A DNA stretch of 64,000 nt. It comes from Nostocoides jenkinsii Ben 74. GTDB lineage: Bacteria > Actinomycetota > Actinomycetes > Actinomycetales > Dermatophilaceae. The notes below the pieces were generated by a model that did no database searches, was not told the DNA's origin, and was given only the letters and a program-made list of their open reading frames with translations. Where the stretch lies: positions 1,713,427-1,777,426 of the forward strand of contig NZ_HF571038.1 of assembly GCF_001046875.1 (NCBI RefSeq). Direction: 5' to 3'. The translations under genes were made by a program, and so were the position numbers. Numbering within the stretch: the first letter of the stretch is position 1; each line of letters starts with the position of its first letter. Shown piece by piece: positions 56,952 to 64,000 of the stretch.

Positions 56952-57497
56952 TCAGCCCTGCGGGATGATGAGCGTGTCGCCCGCGATGATGCGGTCGTTC
57001 TGCAGGCGGTTGGCAACGCGAATGGCATCGACACCGTGGGAGATCGGCAGATCAGGAAGGTAGATGACGGCCAGACCCGACAGCGTTTGCCCTTGCGCGA
57101 TCGTGATGCGCTGCGGGGAGGTCGAGGCACTGGCACCACCGGATCGGGCGGAGGCCGCGACGGCGGCAGCGGCCAACACCGCCACCAGCACGAGGGTGCA
57201 CAGGAGCCGTCCCCACCTGGTCAGCCGAAACGCGCTTGACGCCGTCTCCGCCGCTGGACCGATCCGACGGCGAGCGAGCGTGGGTGTCGTCGGCACACCC
57301 TCTGCTCGCCCGCCGGCGTCTCGCCGCGCCCCCGGCGCGGGCACCGAGATGTCCGCCGCCGCCTCGATGGGGGAAGACGCGGCGGGGACTACGGAGAGAC
57401 GACGCACCGCGGGCCAGGACTGACGCCCCGTCCCCACCGGGGCAGACAGCCCCGCACCATTGATCCCCGTGATCTCCCACGCGATTGCTGCACCCAT
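56952..57497 (-). CDS. LysM-domain membrane protein, YneA/DivS-like SOS division-inhibitor candidate
   Basis: 181 residues. About 90 low-complexity cytoplasmic residues, one transmembrane helix (about 98-116), and a C-terminal LysM domain (about 128-181; ITIAQGQTLSGLAVIYLPDL, IRVANRLQNDRIIAGDTLII). It is divergent from lexA with a perfect SOS box 27 bases upstream, the same arrangement as yneA beside lexA in Bacillus. A role in halting division on DNA damage is inferred from context. GAGGAGAG lies before ATG 57497. Confidence 0.87.
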   Translation of the reverse strand: MGAAIAWEITGINGAGLSAPVGTGRQSWPAVRRLSVVPAASSPIEAAADISVPAPGARRDAGGRAEGVPTTPTLARRRIGPAAETASSAFRLTRWGRLLCTLVLVAVLAAAAVAASARSGGASASTSPQRITIAQGQTLSGLAVIYLPDLPISHGVDAIRVANRLQNDRIIAGDTLIIPQG

Positions 57498-57523
57498 GGC
57501 GTTTCTCTCCTCTCGTGCGAGGA

Positions 57524-57539
57524 TCGAACCTACGTTCGA
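57524..57539. promoter_or_regulatory. SOS box (LexA operator), LysM gene side
   Basis: TCGAACCTACGTTCGA matches the actinobacterial/Gram-positive consensus TCGAAC-N4-GTTCGA exactly. Confidence 0.93.
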
Positions 57540-57591
57540 GCCTCGGTTACAGAATTAGTAGCACGTCTGTTCGAAGTCTGGCAAGACACGC

Positions 57592-57607
57592 TCGAACAAA
57601 TGTCTGA
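57592..57607. promoter_or_regulatory. Second, weaker SOS box, lexA side
   Basis: TCGAACAAATGTCTGA keeps the left half and GT of the consensus, with two changes in the right half. It lies 143 bases upstream of lexA, consistent with weaker autoregulation. Confidence 0.7.
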
Positions 57608-57750
57608 GTTCAGCCATCGCTCCGCCTATGCTTGCCCTATTGAGAAAGCCTGACAGGGACCACCGACAACCCCCTGTCGAGCACCAGCACGAGGCGACCG
57701 CGGGCCCCTGACCAGCGGCGCATGGAGCCCGGGGAAGGGGCGTGGAGACG

Positions 57751-58560
57751 ATGAGCAACTCCGGCGCACACGAGGACAGCGCACGCCGCGGGCCGGGACG
57801 GCCACGCAATGACAGTCCCGATCTGCAAGAGACGGAAGCCGACCGTGCGGCGGTGCGCAGGCTGCCGGAGCGCGACCGCCCCGATGGCCTGACAGTGCGT
57901 CAGCGTCGGGTGCTCGACTGCATCCGCACCTCCATCGATCTGCGCGGCTACCCCCCGAGCATGCGCGAGATCGGCGAGGCCGTGGGACTCACGTCACCCA
58001 GCTCCGTCTCGCACCAACTCCTTGCCCTCGAGCGTAAGGGATTCCTTCGGCGTGATCCTCATCGCCCGCGGGCGATGGAGGTCGTCGCCCCCGACATGCC
58101 ATCGGATCATCCTGGCTATCGCGGAATGCAACTCGCCGATCAGGACGCCGAGCCCGACATCACCGACAGCGGCAACGAGCGGCCCGAGGCGACCTACGTC
58201 CCCGTGCTGGGCAATATCGCTGCGGGAGTTCCCATCACCGCCGATGAGGTCGTCGAGGACGTCTTCCCGCTCCCACGCCAGATCGTCGGGGAGGGCACGC
58301 TCTTCCTACTGCGCGTTGTCGGTGACTCCATGGTGGACGCGGCCATCTGTGATGGCGACTGGGTCGTCGTGCGACAGCAGCCGGCGGCCAACAATGGCGA
58401 CATCGTCGCGGCGATGCTTGACAGCGAGGCCACGGTCAAGACTTTCAAGCGCAAAGACGGCAAGACCTGGCTCCTCCCCCAGAACCCCGCGTTCAGCCCG
58501 ATCGACGGCGACCACGCCACCATCCTCGGCAAGGTCACGGCAGTGCTGCGCCGCATCTGA
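57751..58560 (+). CDS. lexA: SOS repressor LexA
   Basis: 269 residues. N-terminal winged helix at about 47-110 ([31 protein letters not shown]). Self-cleavage site Ala158-Gly159 in NIAAGVP, catalytic Ser193 in GDSMVDA and Lys230 in TVKTFKR. A 45-residue low-complexity lead makes it longer than usual. ATG 57751 is used; GTG 57742 adds three residues. RecA-stimulated cleavage releases the SOS regulon. Confidence 0.96.
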   Translation: MSNSGAHEDSARRGPGRPRNDSPDLQETEADRAAVRRLPERDRPDGLTVRQRRVLDCIRTSIDLRGYPPSMREIGEAVGLTSPSSVSHQLLALERKGFLRRDPHRPRAMEVVAPDMPSDHPGYRGMQLADQDAEPDITDSGNERPEATYVPVLGNIAAGVPITADEVVEDVFPLPRQIVGEGTLFLLRVVGDSMVDAAICDGDWVVVRQQPAANNGDIVAAMLDSEATVKTFKRKDGKTWLLPQNPAFSPIDGDHATILGKVTAVLRRI

Positions 58561-58577
58561 CGCGGCCCCCGTGGGGC

Positions 58578-59516
58578 CTAGTCCGCTGCCTGGGTCAAGC
58601 CGCGAATGCCGGCGACCGCGACGAGCAGCGGCGACAGGGACTCGTCGAGCCGGAGCGCGGCATACGCATCTCCCCGCGTCGCCCCGCGGGTGACGATCGC
58701 AATGGGTATGCCGCGCGCCGCGGCTCGTTTGACGAAACGAAGGCCGCTCATCACCATCAGCGACGAGCCGAGCACCAGCAGGGCGGGCGCGGCGTCGGTC
58801 AACGCGTAAACCCGCTGGACCCGCTCGGCCGGCACGCTCGCGCCGAAGAAGACCACATCGGGCTTCACGGTGTCGTGACCACACACCAGGCAACGGGGCG
58901 TCACGAAGTCGAGGACTGCCTCGTCGGCAAGCACGATGTCGCCGTCGGGTCGGATCTGGCTGCTGACGCGCGACCCATCGGAGGCACTGCCGACCGCCCG
59001 CTCGGCGAACTCCGGGTTCGCGGCCGTCACGCGCTCCTGGAGCCGTTCCCGGGACTCACGGGTGCCGCAGGTCAGGCAGACGACCTCCGCCAGCGAGCCA
59101 TGGAGTTCGGTGACATTCCGACTGCCCGCGCGCTGGTGCAGACCGTCGACGTTCTGCGTCACGAGTGGCCCGATGAGGCCGCCAGTGCCGAGGTGGGCGA
59201 GGGCCCGGTGGCCGGCATTCGGCGCGGCGGCCGAGAAGCGCTGCCACCCGATGAACGAGCGTGCCCAATAGCGTTGCCGGGCAGCGCTGGATCCGACGAA
59301 CTCGCCATGCTGCATCGGCGTGACCCGCCGAGTCCCATCTGGACCGCGGTAGTCCGGAATGCCGGAATCGGTGCTCATCCCCGCCCCCGTCAGCACCATC
59401 GGCGGGCCATGGTCGAGGAAACGGCGTACGCGCTCTTCGGAATCCGAGCTCATGTCTGCGTTCACGAGCGGGGCTCGGGTGGGCTGACTGGTCACACGCA
59501 AAGTATGCCGCGGCAT
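58578..59516 (-). CDS. Sir2-family NAD-dependent protein deacylase
   Basis: About 312 residues. NAD motif LTGAGMSTDSGIPDYRG, TQNVDGLH, catalytic His in ELHGSL, and a zinc site CLTC...CLVC. The zinc-finger insert is longer than in CobB. Several starts fit: ATG 59552, ATG 59516, GTG 59495. ATG 59552 would lie inside the LysR-type inverted repeat, so 59516 is chosen with modest confidence. It is divergent from a LysR regulator, a possible controller. Substrates are unknown. Confidence 0.9.
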   Translation of the reverse strand: MPRHTLRVTSQPTRAPLVNADMSSDSEERVRRFLDHGPPMVLTGAGMSTDSGIPDYRGPDGTRRVTPMQHGEFVGSSAARQRYWARSFIGWQRFSAAAPNAGHRALAHLGTGGLIGPLVTQNVDGLHQRAGSRNVTELHGSLAEVVCLTCGTRESRERLQERVTAANPEFAERAVGSASDGSRVSSQIRPDGDIVLADEAVLDFVTPRCLVCGHDTVKPDVVFFGASVPAERVQRVYALTDAAPALLVLGSSLMVMSGLRFVKRAAARGIPIAIVTRGATRGDAYAALRLDESLSPLLVAVAGIRGLTQAAD

Positions 59517-59556
59517 CCTAAACTCACATAAGCGGACGTTTTCCTGATTCATTGTT

Positions 59557-59573
59557 CATAACTGCTTGTTATG
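59557..59573. promoter_or_regulatory. Inverted repeat between sir2-like and LysR genes
   Basis: CATAAC-TGCTT-GTTATG is a perfect 6-bp-arm repeat with the T-N11-A layout of LysR sites, directly upstream of the LysR start. The right arm overlaps TATGCT, a possible -10 that ends 8 bases before ATG 59582, allowing a leaderless message. Confidence 0.6.
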
Positions 59574-59581
59574 CTTGTGAG

Positions 59582-60535
59582 ATGATCGACGTTGCTGGAC
59601 TCCGGGTCATGAAGGCCATCGCCGATGAGGGCAGCTTCACCGCGGCGGCGCTGGCGCTGGGCTACTCGCAGCCGGCCGTATCGCAGATGGTTCGGCGGCT
59701 GGAGCAACGCGCGGGCACGGCGCTCGTCGACCGGGTTGGTCGCACCGTGCGGTTGACGGAGGCGGGTGCCAGTTTGGCGCGTCGCGCCGGCGACGTCCTG
59801 GCAGCCATCGACGCCGCTGAGGAAGAGGTCGCGGCGATCGCCGGACTAAGGGCAGGTCGAGTCCGGCTCGCCGCCTTCCCGTCGGCATCGGCCACATTGG
59901 TGCCGAAGGCATTGGCGTTGGTCAAGCAGCGCTACCCCGACGTCGAAGTTTCGTTTACCGAGGCCGAGCCGGCGCAGTCGCTGGCTTCCCTTCGGGCAGG
60001 CGAGTGCGATCTCGCGATCGCGTTCTCCTATGCGGGCACTGATGTCGGGCGGGGTGAGGAAGACCTCGACCTCTTCGAGACCCGCCACCTGCTCGACGAC
60101 GAGGTCTTGCTCGCGCTGCCGCTGACGCATCGATTGCGCGACGAGCCCGTCATCGACATAACCGCGCTGCGGGACGAGAAGTGGATTGCCGGTTGTCCGC
60201 GGTGCCGGGGGCACTTGCTGTCCATGTGTGCAACCGCGGAGTTCACCCCGAGCGTGGCCTTCGAGACCGAGGACTATGTGGCCGTCGCCGGACTCGTGGC
60301 GGCCGGGCTAGGCGTCGCGCTGATCCCCGATCTCATCGTTCGCACGGCACACCACCCGGACATCATCACGCGCCAGGTGCGGCCCGCGTCCCGGCGCCAG
60401 ATCGTCGCCGTGACCACGCCCGACCTGCAGCGCGTTCCCGCCGTCGCCGCGACCCTGGATGCCTTGGGTGAAATCGCGGCCTCCAGCGATCTCGCCCCCA
60501 CCTATCCGCAGGGCGATCTCGACTACTACCTTTAA
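59582..60535 (+). CDS. LysR-family transcriptional regulator
   Basis: 317 residues. Winged helix 1-60 (LRVMKAIADEGSFTAAALAL, GYSQPAVSQMVRRLEQRAGT) and a periplasmic-binding-like effector domain (about 85-300; LRAGRVRLAAFPSASATLVP). An unusual CPRC-type pair (GCPRCRGHL) lies in the effector domain and could bind a metal or sense redox state. ATG 59582 fits the family start. It is divergent from the Sir2 gene. Confidence 0.9.
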   Translation: MIDVAGLRVMKAIADEGSFTAAALALGYSQPAVSQMVRRLEQRAGTALVDRVGRTVRLTEAGASLARRAGDVLAAIDAAEEEVAAIAGLRAGRVRLAAFPSASATLVPKALALVKQRYPDVEVSFTEAEPAQSLASLRAGECDLAIAFSYAGTDVGRGEEDLDLFETRHLLDDEVLLALPLTHRLRDEPVIDITALRDEKWIAGCPRCRGHLLSMCATAEFTPSVAFETEDYVAVAGLVAAGLGVALIPDLIVRTAHHPDIITRQVRPASRRQIVAVTTPDLQRVPAVAATLDALGEIAASSDLAPTYPQGDLDYYL

Positions 60536-60557
60536 CGGGACCACACCTAAAACGGTG

Positions 60558-63002
60558 CTACGGGGCGCGCGAGCGCGCGACCAGGAGTCGGTCACCGGCG
60601 CGCCATACGGCAATGTCCCCACCGATATCGGTGCGCTGCACCGGGATTCCCTTGCTCGCCAACATGCTCAACGTCCGCGGAGACGGGTGTCCGTAGTCGT
60701 TGTCCTTGGCCACGCTGATCACCGCCACGCGAGCCCGGATCACGCCGAAGAAGCCGTCATCGAGATTCGCGGACCCGTGATGCGGCGCCTTGTAAACGTC
60801 GTACACCGGCGCCGGGGCTCCGCTTCGGCGCCAGGTGCCGGCAATCGCCCGCCCGGCCTCCCGCTCGATGTCCCCGGTGAGCAACAGGTGCAGCGATCCC
60901 ACCCACGCGTCCAGAACTATGGACGCGTTGTTGGGGATCGATCCGTCGTGGATCTCCCGCTCCGGCCAGAGAACGTCAGCCGACACGGGTCCCCACCCGA
61001 GGTGATCCCCCGCCCGCACAACCGCAACGGGTATGCCGCGGGCCCCCGCCAGGCGCTCGACTGCCGTCGCGCCGTAGGCGGGATCCCGGATCGGTCCGAC
61101 GACGATCTGCCCGACTCGACGACCGCTCAGCGCCCCGGCCAGCCCGTCGATGTGGTCGGCGTGAAAGTGCGTCAGCACGACCGCGTCGAGCGTCGCGACC
61201 CCGAGTCGCTGCAGGCATCGGTCGATTAATCGAGACTCGGGCCCGACGTCGACGACGACAGCGGATCGCGCGCCGGTGCGCAGTACGAGTGCGTCGCCCT
61301 GGCCGACATCGCACGCCACAAACTGCCACGCACTCGGCGGCCAGGTGACTGTCGACGTGGGCACGAGGAAGCCGGCGCCCACGGCAGCAACGCCAGCGGC
61401 TGCCAGCGGCCGGCGGGCCACTTCGAAGCCAAGACGAGCGCCAGCCAGCAGTAGGAGTGCTGACAGGAGCGCCAGGCTCACCGCGCCGACGCCGGATTTG
61501 GGCCACGGGATGCTTCCCCACGACTGGTCCGCACCTTGATGTGCCACATAAGCGATGAGCAGCGCCGGACCACCCGGAATCCAGGCGGCCAGGGCGGCAG
61601 CCCGCGGCAGCACCAGACCCAGCAGCATGACCCCGATGCCGCCGAGGGTGACGGGCGCGACCAGGGGCGCGACCAACAGATTCGCGGGCAGTCCCACAAC
61701 ACTGACCGAGCCAGCCATCAGCACGATGACGGGCGCACACATCACCTGCGCGGCCACCGGGATGACGAGCGCCTCCGCGGCAAACCGCAAGGGCGCTGGC
61801 AGGCGCGGGCGTAGCCAGGCCGACCATGGCCGGACAAACACCAACAGTCCCAGCGTGGCCAGACTCGACAGCGCGAAGCCCAGACTTCGGGCCAGCCAGG
61901 GATCGATGACAAGCAGGACCACCATCGCGCCGGCCAGCGCGGGCGGGCCGGCAACGCGGCGCGAACCCTGCATCCCCAGCAGGCCGATAGCCCCCATCGC
62001 CGAGGCACGCAACACGCTCGGCTCGGGCCGGGCGACAATGACGAAGGCGCACAACGCGATGGCGAGTAGCGCTGGCCGCCAGCGCCGCCGGACTCCGATC
62101 CAGCGCAGGATCGGGACGATGGCCCCTAATGTGATGGCCACATTGGCCCCGCTCACGGCGCTCAAGTGCGTCAGGCCAGTGGCTTTCATGTCGGCCGTGA
62201 GGTCGGGAGGCGAACGACTCGTGTCACCAATGACCAGTCCCGGCACGAGACCCTGCGCATCCTTCGGCAGATCGCTCATCGCGGCGCGCAGTGCTGCTCG
62301 TGGATGCTCTGCCCACGAGAAGCCCCACGGGGCGCGGTGTTGCACGACGGGGGCGCCTAGCGCACGTGCCACCGCAACCACCGAGTCGGCCGGTTCGGCG
62401 GGTCCGAGCCGGACTTGTGCGGAGAAGCGATCGTGCCAGGCCAAGGTGGCCCACCGCGCATCAGCGACCACCAGCACCGGGGCCCGAACCCGCGTGGTGG
62501 CCCCCCGCGCGGCAATCTGCTCGAGGCGCACGCGCACCAGGTAGCGATCCGGGGCGCGGCCGGACGCGATCGCCAGGGGCTCACCGACAACGACCCCTGC
62601 CACCGTGGCGACGGCCCGCTCGGTGGCCAGCGTTCCGATCGGCCCGGTCCGGCGTAGCTGGTCGGCACCCGCGGCAGCCCCGCAAACCAAGGCCACCGCA
62701 GCGGCGGAGAGTCCGGCGACAAGCCACGCCGACGATCGCCGACCGTGGCGCGGCCGGCCGCGCCACCAGCAGAAGGTGGACGCGGCCCCCGCGACCCCGC
62801 CGACGGCCCATTTCGCCGAAGGCGGCCAGCCGAGACCGATCGCGGCGACCGCCCAGCACACAACCGCGGGCAGCAGCAGCCGGGCGTCGAGACGGGAGGG
62901 GGCCCGCGGCATACGTCGGGAAGGGCGGAGCTGGAACACATGTCCGGCCGAGGCGAGCCCGACGGACCCATCGTTGGTGACGGTCGACAGATCGGACGAC
63001 AT
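60558..63002 (-). CDS. comEC: ComEC/Rec2 competence DNA channel protein
   Basis: 814 residues. An N-terminal DUF4131-like membrane/OB segment (about 40-220), the ComEC competence domain (about 250-520) with many helices (GLTHLSAVSGANVAITLGAI), and a C-terminal metallo-beta-lactamase-like domain with LTHFHADHIDG and YKAPHHGSAN metal motifs. It forms the inner-membrane channel for single-stranded DNA in transformation. It follows comEA by 7 bp. Whether the strain is competent is unknown. Confidence 0.94.
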   Translation of the reverse strand: MSSDLSTVTNDGSVGLASAGHVFQLRPSRRMPRAPSRLDARLLLPAVVCWAVAAIGLGWPPSAKWAVGGVAGAASTFCWWRGRPRHGRRSSAWLVAGLSAAAVALVCGAAAGADQLRRTGPIGTLATERAVATVAGVVVGEPLAIASGRAPDRYLVRVRLEQIAARGATTRVRAPVLVVADARWATLAWHDRFSAQVRLGPAEPADSVVAVARALGAPVVQHRAPWGFSWAEHPRAALRAAMSDLPKDAQGLVPGLVIGDTSRSPPDLTADMKATGLTHLSAVSGANVAITLGAIVPILRWIGVRRRWRPALLAIALCAFVIVARPEPSVLRASAMGAIGLLGMQGSRRVAGPPALAGAMVVLLVIDPWLARSLGFALSSLATLGLLVFVRPWSAWLRPRLPAPLRFAAEALVIPVAAQVMCAPVIVLMAGSVSVVGLPANLLVAPLVAPVTLGGIGVMLLGLVLPRAAALAAWIPGGPALLIAYVAHQGADQSWGSIPWPKSGVGAVSLALLSALLLLAGARLGFEVARRPLAAAGVAAVGAGFLVPTSTVTWPPSAWQFVACDVGQGDALVLRTGARSAVVVDVGPESRLIDRCLQRLGVATLDAVVLTHFHADHIDGLAGALSGRRVGQIVVGPIRDPAYGATAVERLAGARGIPVAVVRAGDHLGWGPVSADVLWPEREIHDGSIPNNASIVLDAWVGSLHLLLTGDIEREAGRAIAGTWRRSGAPAPVYDVYKAPHHGSANLDDGFFGVIRARVAVISVAKDNDYGHPSPRTLSMLASKGIPVQRTDIGGDIAVWRAGDRLLVARSRAP

Positions 63003-63009
63003 TGCGAAC

Positions 63010-64000
63010 TCACAACGTCACGAGAGGAGTGAGATTGGCCAGCACCTTCTCGCCGATGCCGCTGACTTCGGCGAGTTCGTCGATCGAGGTGAACCGGCCG
63101 TGCTCCGTGCGCCACGCCAGGATGCGACCGGCCAGGACGGGACCGACCCCGGGAAGACTGTCGAAGGCCGCCAGGTCCGCGGTGTTGAGGTTGACCTTCG
63201 CCGAGCCAGCACCGGCCGGGGCGGCCGGCCCGCCACCGTTGCCCGCCGCGGAGGTGGGGGCTGCCGCGGGGGCCTCCCCCGGCTTGGGCACGACAATCTG
63301 CTCACCATCCACCAGCAGGCGCGCCAAGTTGACGGCGCTCAGGTCTGCCTTGCGCCCCGCGCCGCCGGCCTTGTCGATCGCGTCAACGACCCGTGACCCC
63401 GGTGGGAGTTCGACCACACCGGCATGGCGCACCTGCCCGACGACATGAACGATGATCGTGCCCGCCCCGGCGCCTCCGGGTGCCGCGGCGGGTGCTGACC
63501 CCGGGGTGGCGCTCACGACGACGGACGCGCCGCTCTGTCCGGGTCCGGACGCCCCCGTTGCCGTGGGGCTATTGGCCGTCAACTGCGCGGCAGCGGGGGC
63601 CACCACCGACCCCACATCGCGGGCCCGGAGGAGCCGCACTCCGAACACCGCGGCGAAGACTACGGCGATCAAGACCACGGCCACGACGGCCGGCCGCGTG
63701 GCCGCGACGCGCGCGCTGCCCAGGCCCGCGGGCAGGCTCAACCAGCGCGGTCCGTCAACCGGGTCCGCGTGTCGGGGCGACGGCCGCCCAGACTCGCCAC
63801 CCCCGCGCTCGGCCCCTGACCCCGCCCCGGGCACAGACCGCGTCCCCGGCCCGGCCCCAGACCGCGGCCCCGGTTCAGCCACCGACCGAGACACCAGCGC
63901 CGAGCCCGGCCCTAGTTCTGAGGGCGAACGACCGTCAACGTCCCAGCCGTCCGCCAGACCGGCCTCGGCCAAGGCGGCGGCGAGGCGGTCGGCGGCGGGG
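63010..64000 (-). CDS. comEA: ComEA-family DNA-binding protein, N-terminus cut by right edge
   Basis: The frame is open to the right edge (330 residues visible; a TTG at 63972 is not clearly the start). The visible N-terminal 110 residues are low complexity (Pro/Gly/Ser). One transmembrane helix lies near the middle (VVAVVLIAVVFAAVFGVRLL), then an SLBB domain (IIVHVVGQVRHAGVVELPPG) and a C-terminal helix-hairpin-helix pair (VNLNTADLAAFDSLPGVGPV, IGEKVLANL). It captures incoming DNA outside the membrane for ComEC. Confidence 0.92.
   Translation of the reverse strand, partial: PAADRLAAALAEAGLADGWDVDGRSPSELGPGSALVSRSVAEPGPRSGAGPGTRSVPGAGSGAERGGGESGRPSPRHADPVDGPRWLSLPAGLGSARVAATRPAVVAVVLIAVVFAAVFGVRLLRARDVGSVVAPAAAQLTANSPTATGASGPGQSGASVVVSATPGSAPAAAPGGAGAGTIIVHVVGQVRHAGVVELPPGSRVVDAIDKAGGAGRKADLSAVNLARLLVDGEQIVVPKPGEAPAAAPTSAAGNGGGPAAPAGAGSAKVNLNTADLAAFDSLPGVGPVLAGRILAWRTEHGRFTSIDELAEVSGIGEKVLANLTPLVTL

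Overview
This 64 kb window is a high-G+C actinobacterial chromosome segment. Gene order, a B12-dependent ribonucleotide reductase with NrdR, an actinobacterial SOS box, an IdeR/DtxR-type iron box and HrcA/CIRCE control all suggest Micrococcales, perhaps Intrasporangiaceae-like; the family placement is inference. No tRNA, rRNA, CRISPR array, prophage or insertion sequence was recognised.

Layout. 1-10.4 kb: a dimethylargininase cut by the left edge, a divergent amino-acid permease with a universal stress protein, a double-GNAT protein, an EEP phosphodiesterase, YbaK, then a minus-strand unit of GntR regulator, ACC deaminase and an AceE-like thiamine-diphosphate enzyme, and a truncated PIN protein. 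10.4-14.7 kb: DUF3105/DUF305 pair, asd, DUF2157/GDYXXLXY pair. 14.8-28.3 kb: a conserved housekeeping block on the minus strand (hemW, hrcA, dnaJ, rsmE, HIT, phoH, ybeY, CorC-like, era), interrupted by a sigma factor/GerMN pair and a yefM-yoeB module. phoH carries a 307-residue intein. 28.4-28.75 kb: a hairpin-array RNA candidate ending in a strong terminator. 28.8-43.4 kb: phosphatase, VOC, GyrI-like, AraC, DUF2510 protein, lepA, M48 peptidase, MazF-like protein, an iron ABC transporter under an iron box, a broken winged-helix gene, an epimerase, rpsT and holA. 43.4-64 kb: DinG-like helicase, hydrolase, phosphoesterase, LLM oxidoreductase, tdh-kbl-SDR, nrdJ/nrdR, LysM protein divergent from lexA, Sir2 divergent from LysR, comEC and comEA (the latter cut by the right edge).

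How the genes work together. The comEA-comEC-holA-rpsT-lepA-hemW-hrcA-dnaJ-rsmE-HIT-phoH-ybeY-CorC-era order common in actinobacteria is preserved but opened by accessory inserts. Stress circuits can be read from DNA sites: SOS boxes for lexA and a LysM division-inhibitor candidate, NrdR boxes for nrdR-nrdJ, a CIRCE-like operator for hrcA-dnaJ-rsmE, an iron box for Fe uptake, and a palindrome for yefM-yoeB.

The signals I find most unusual are: an octamer (GTATGCCG or its complement) found about 67 times by eye in genes and between them; the probable class 3 intein in phoH with a decayed endonuclease replaced by a 15-nt tandem repeat; the C(UUCG)G hairpin array at 28.5-28.7 kb; and an ACC deaminase translationally coupled to an AceE-like enzyme.
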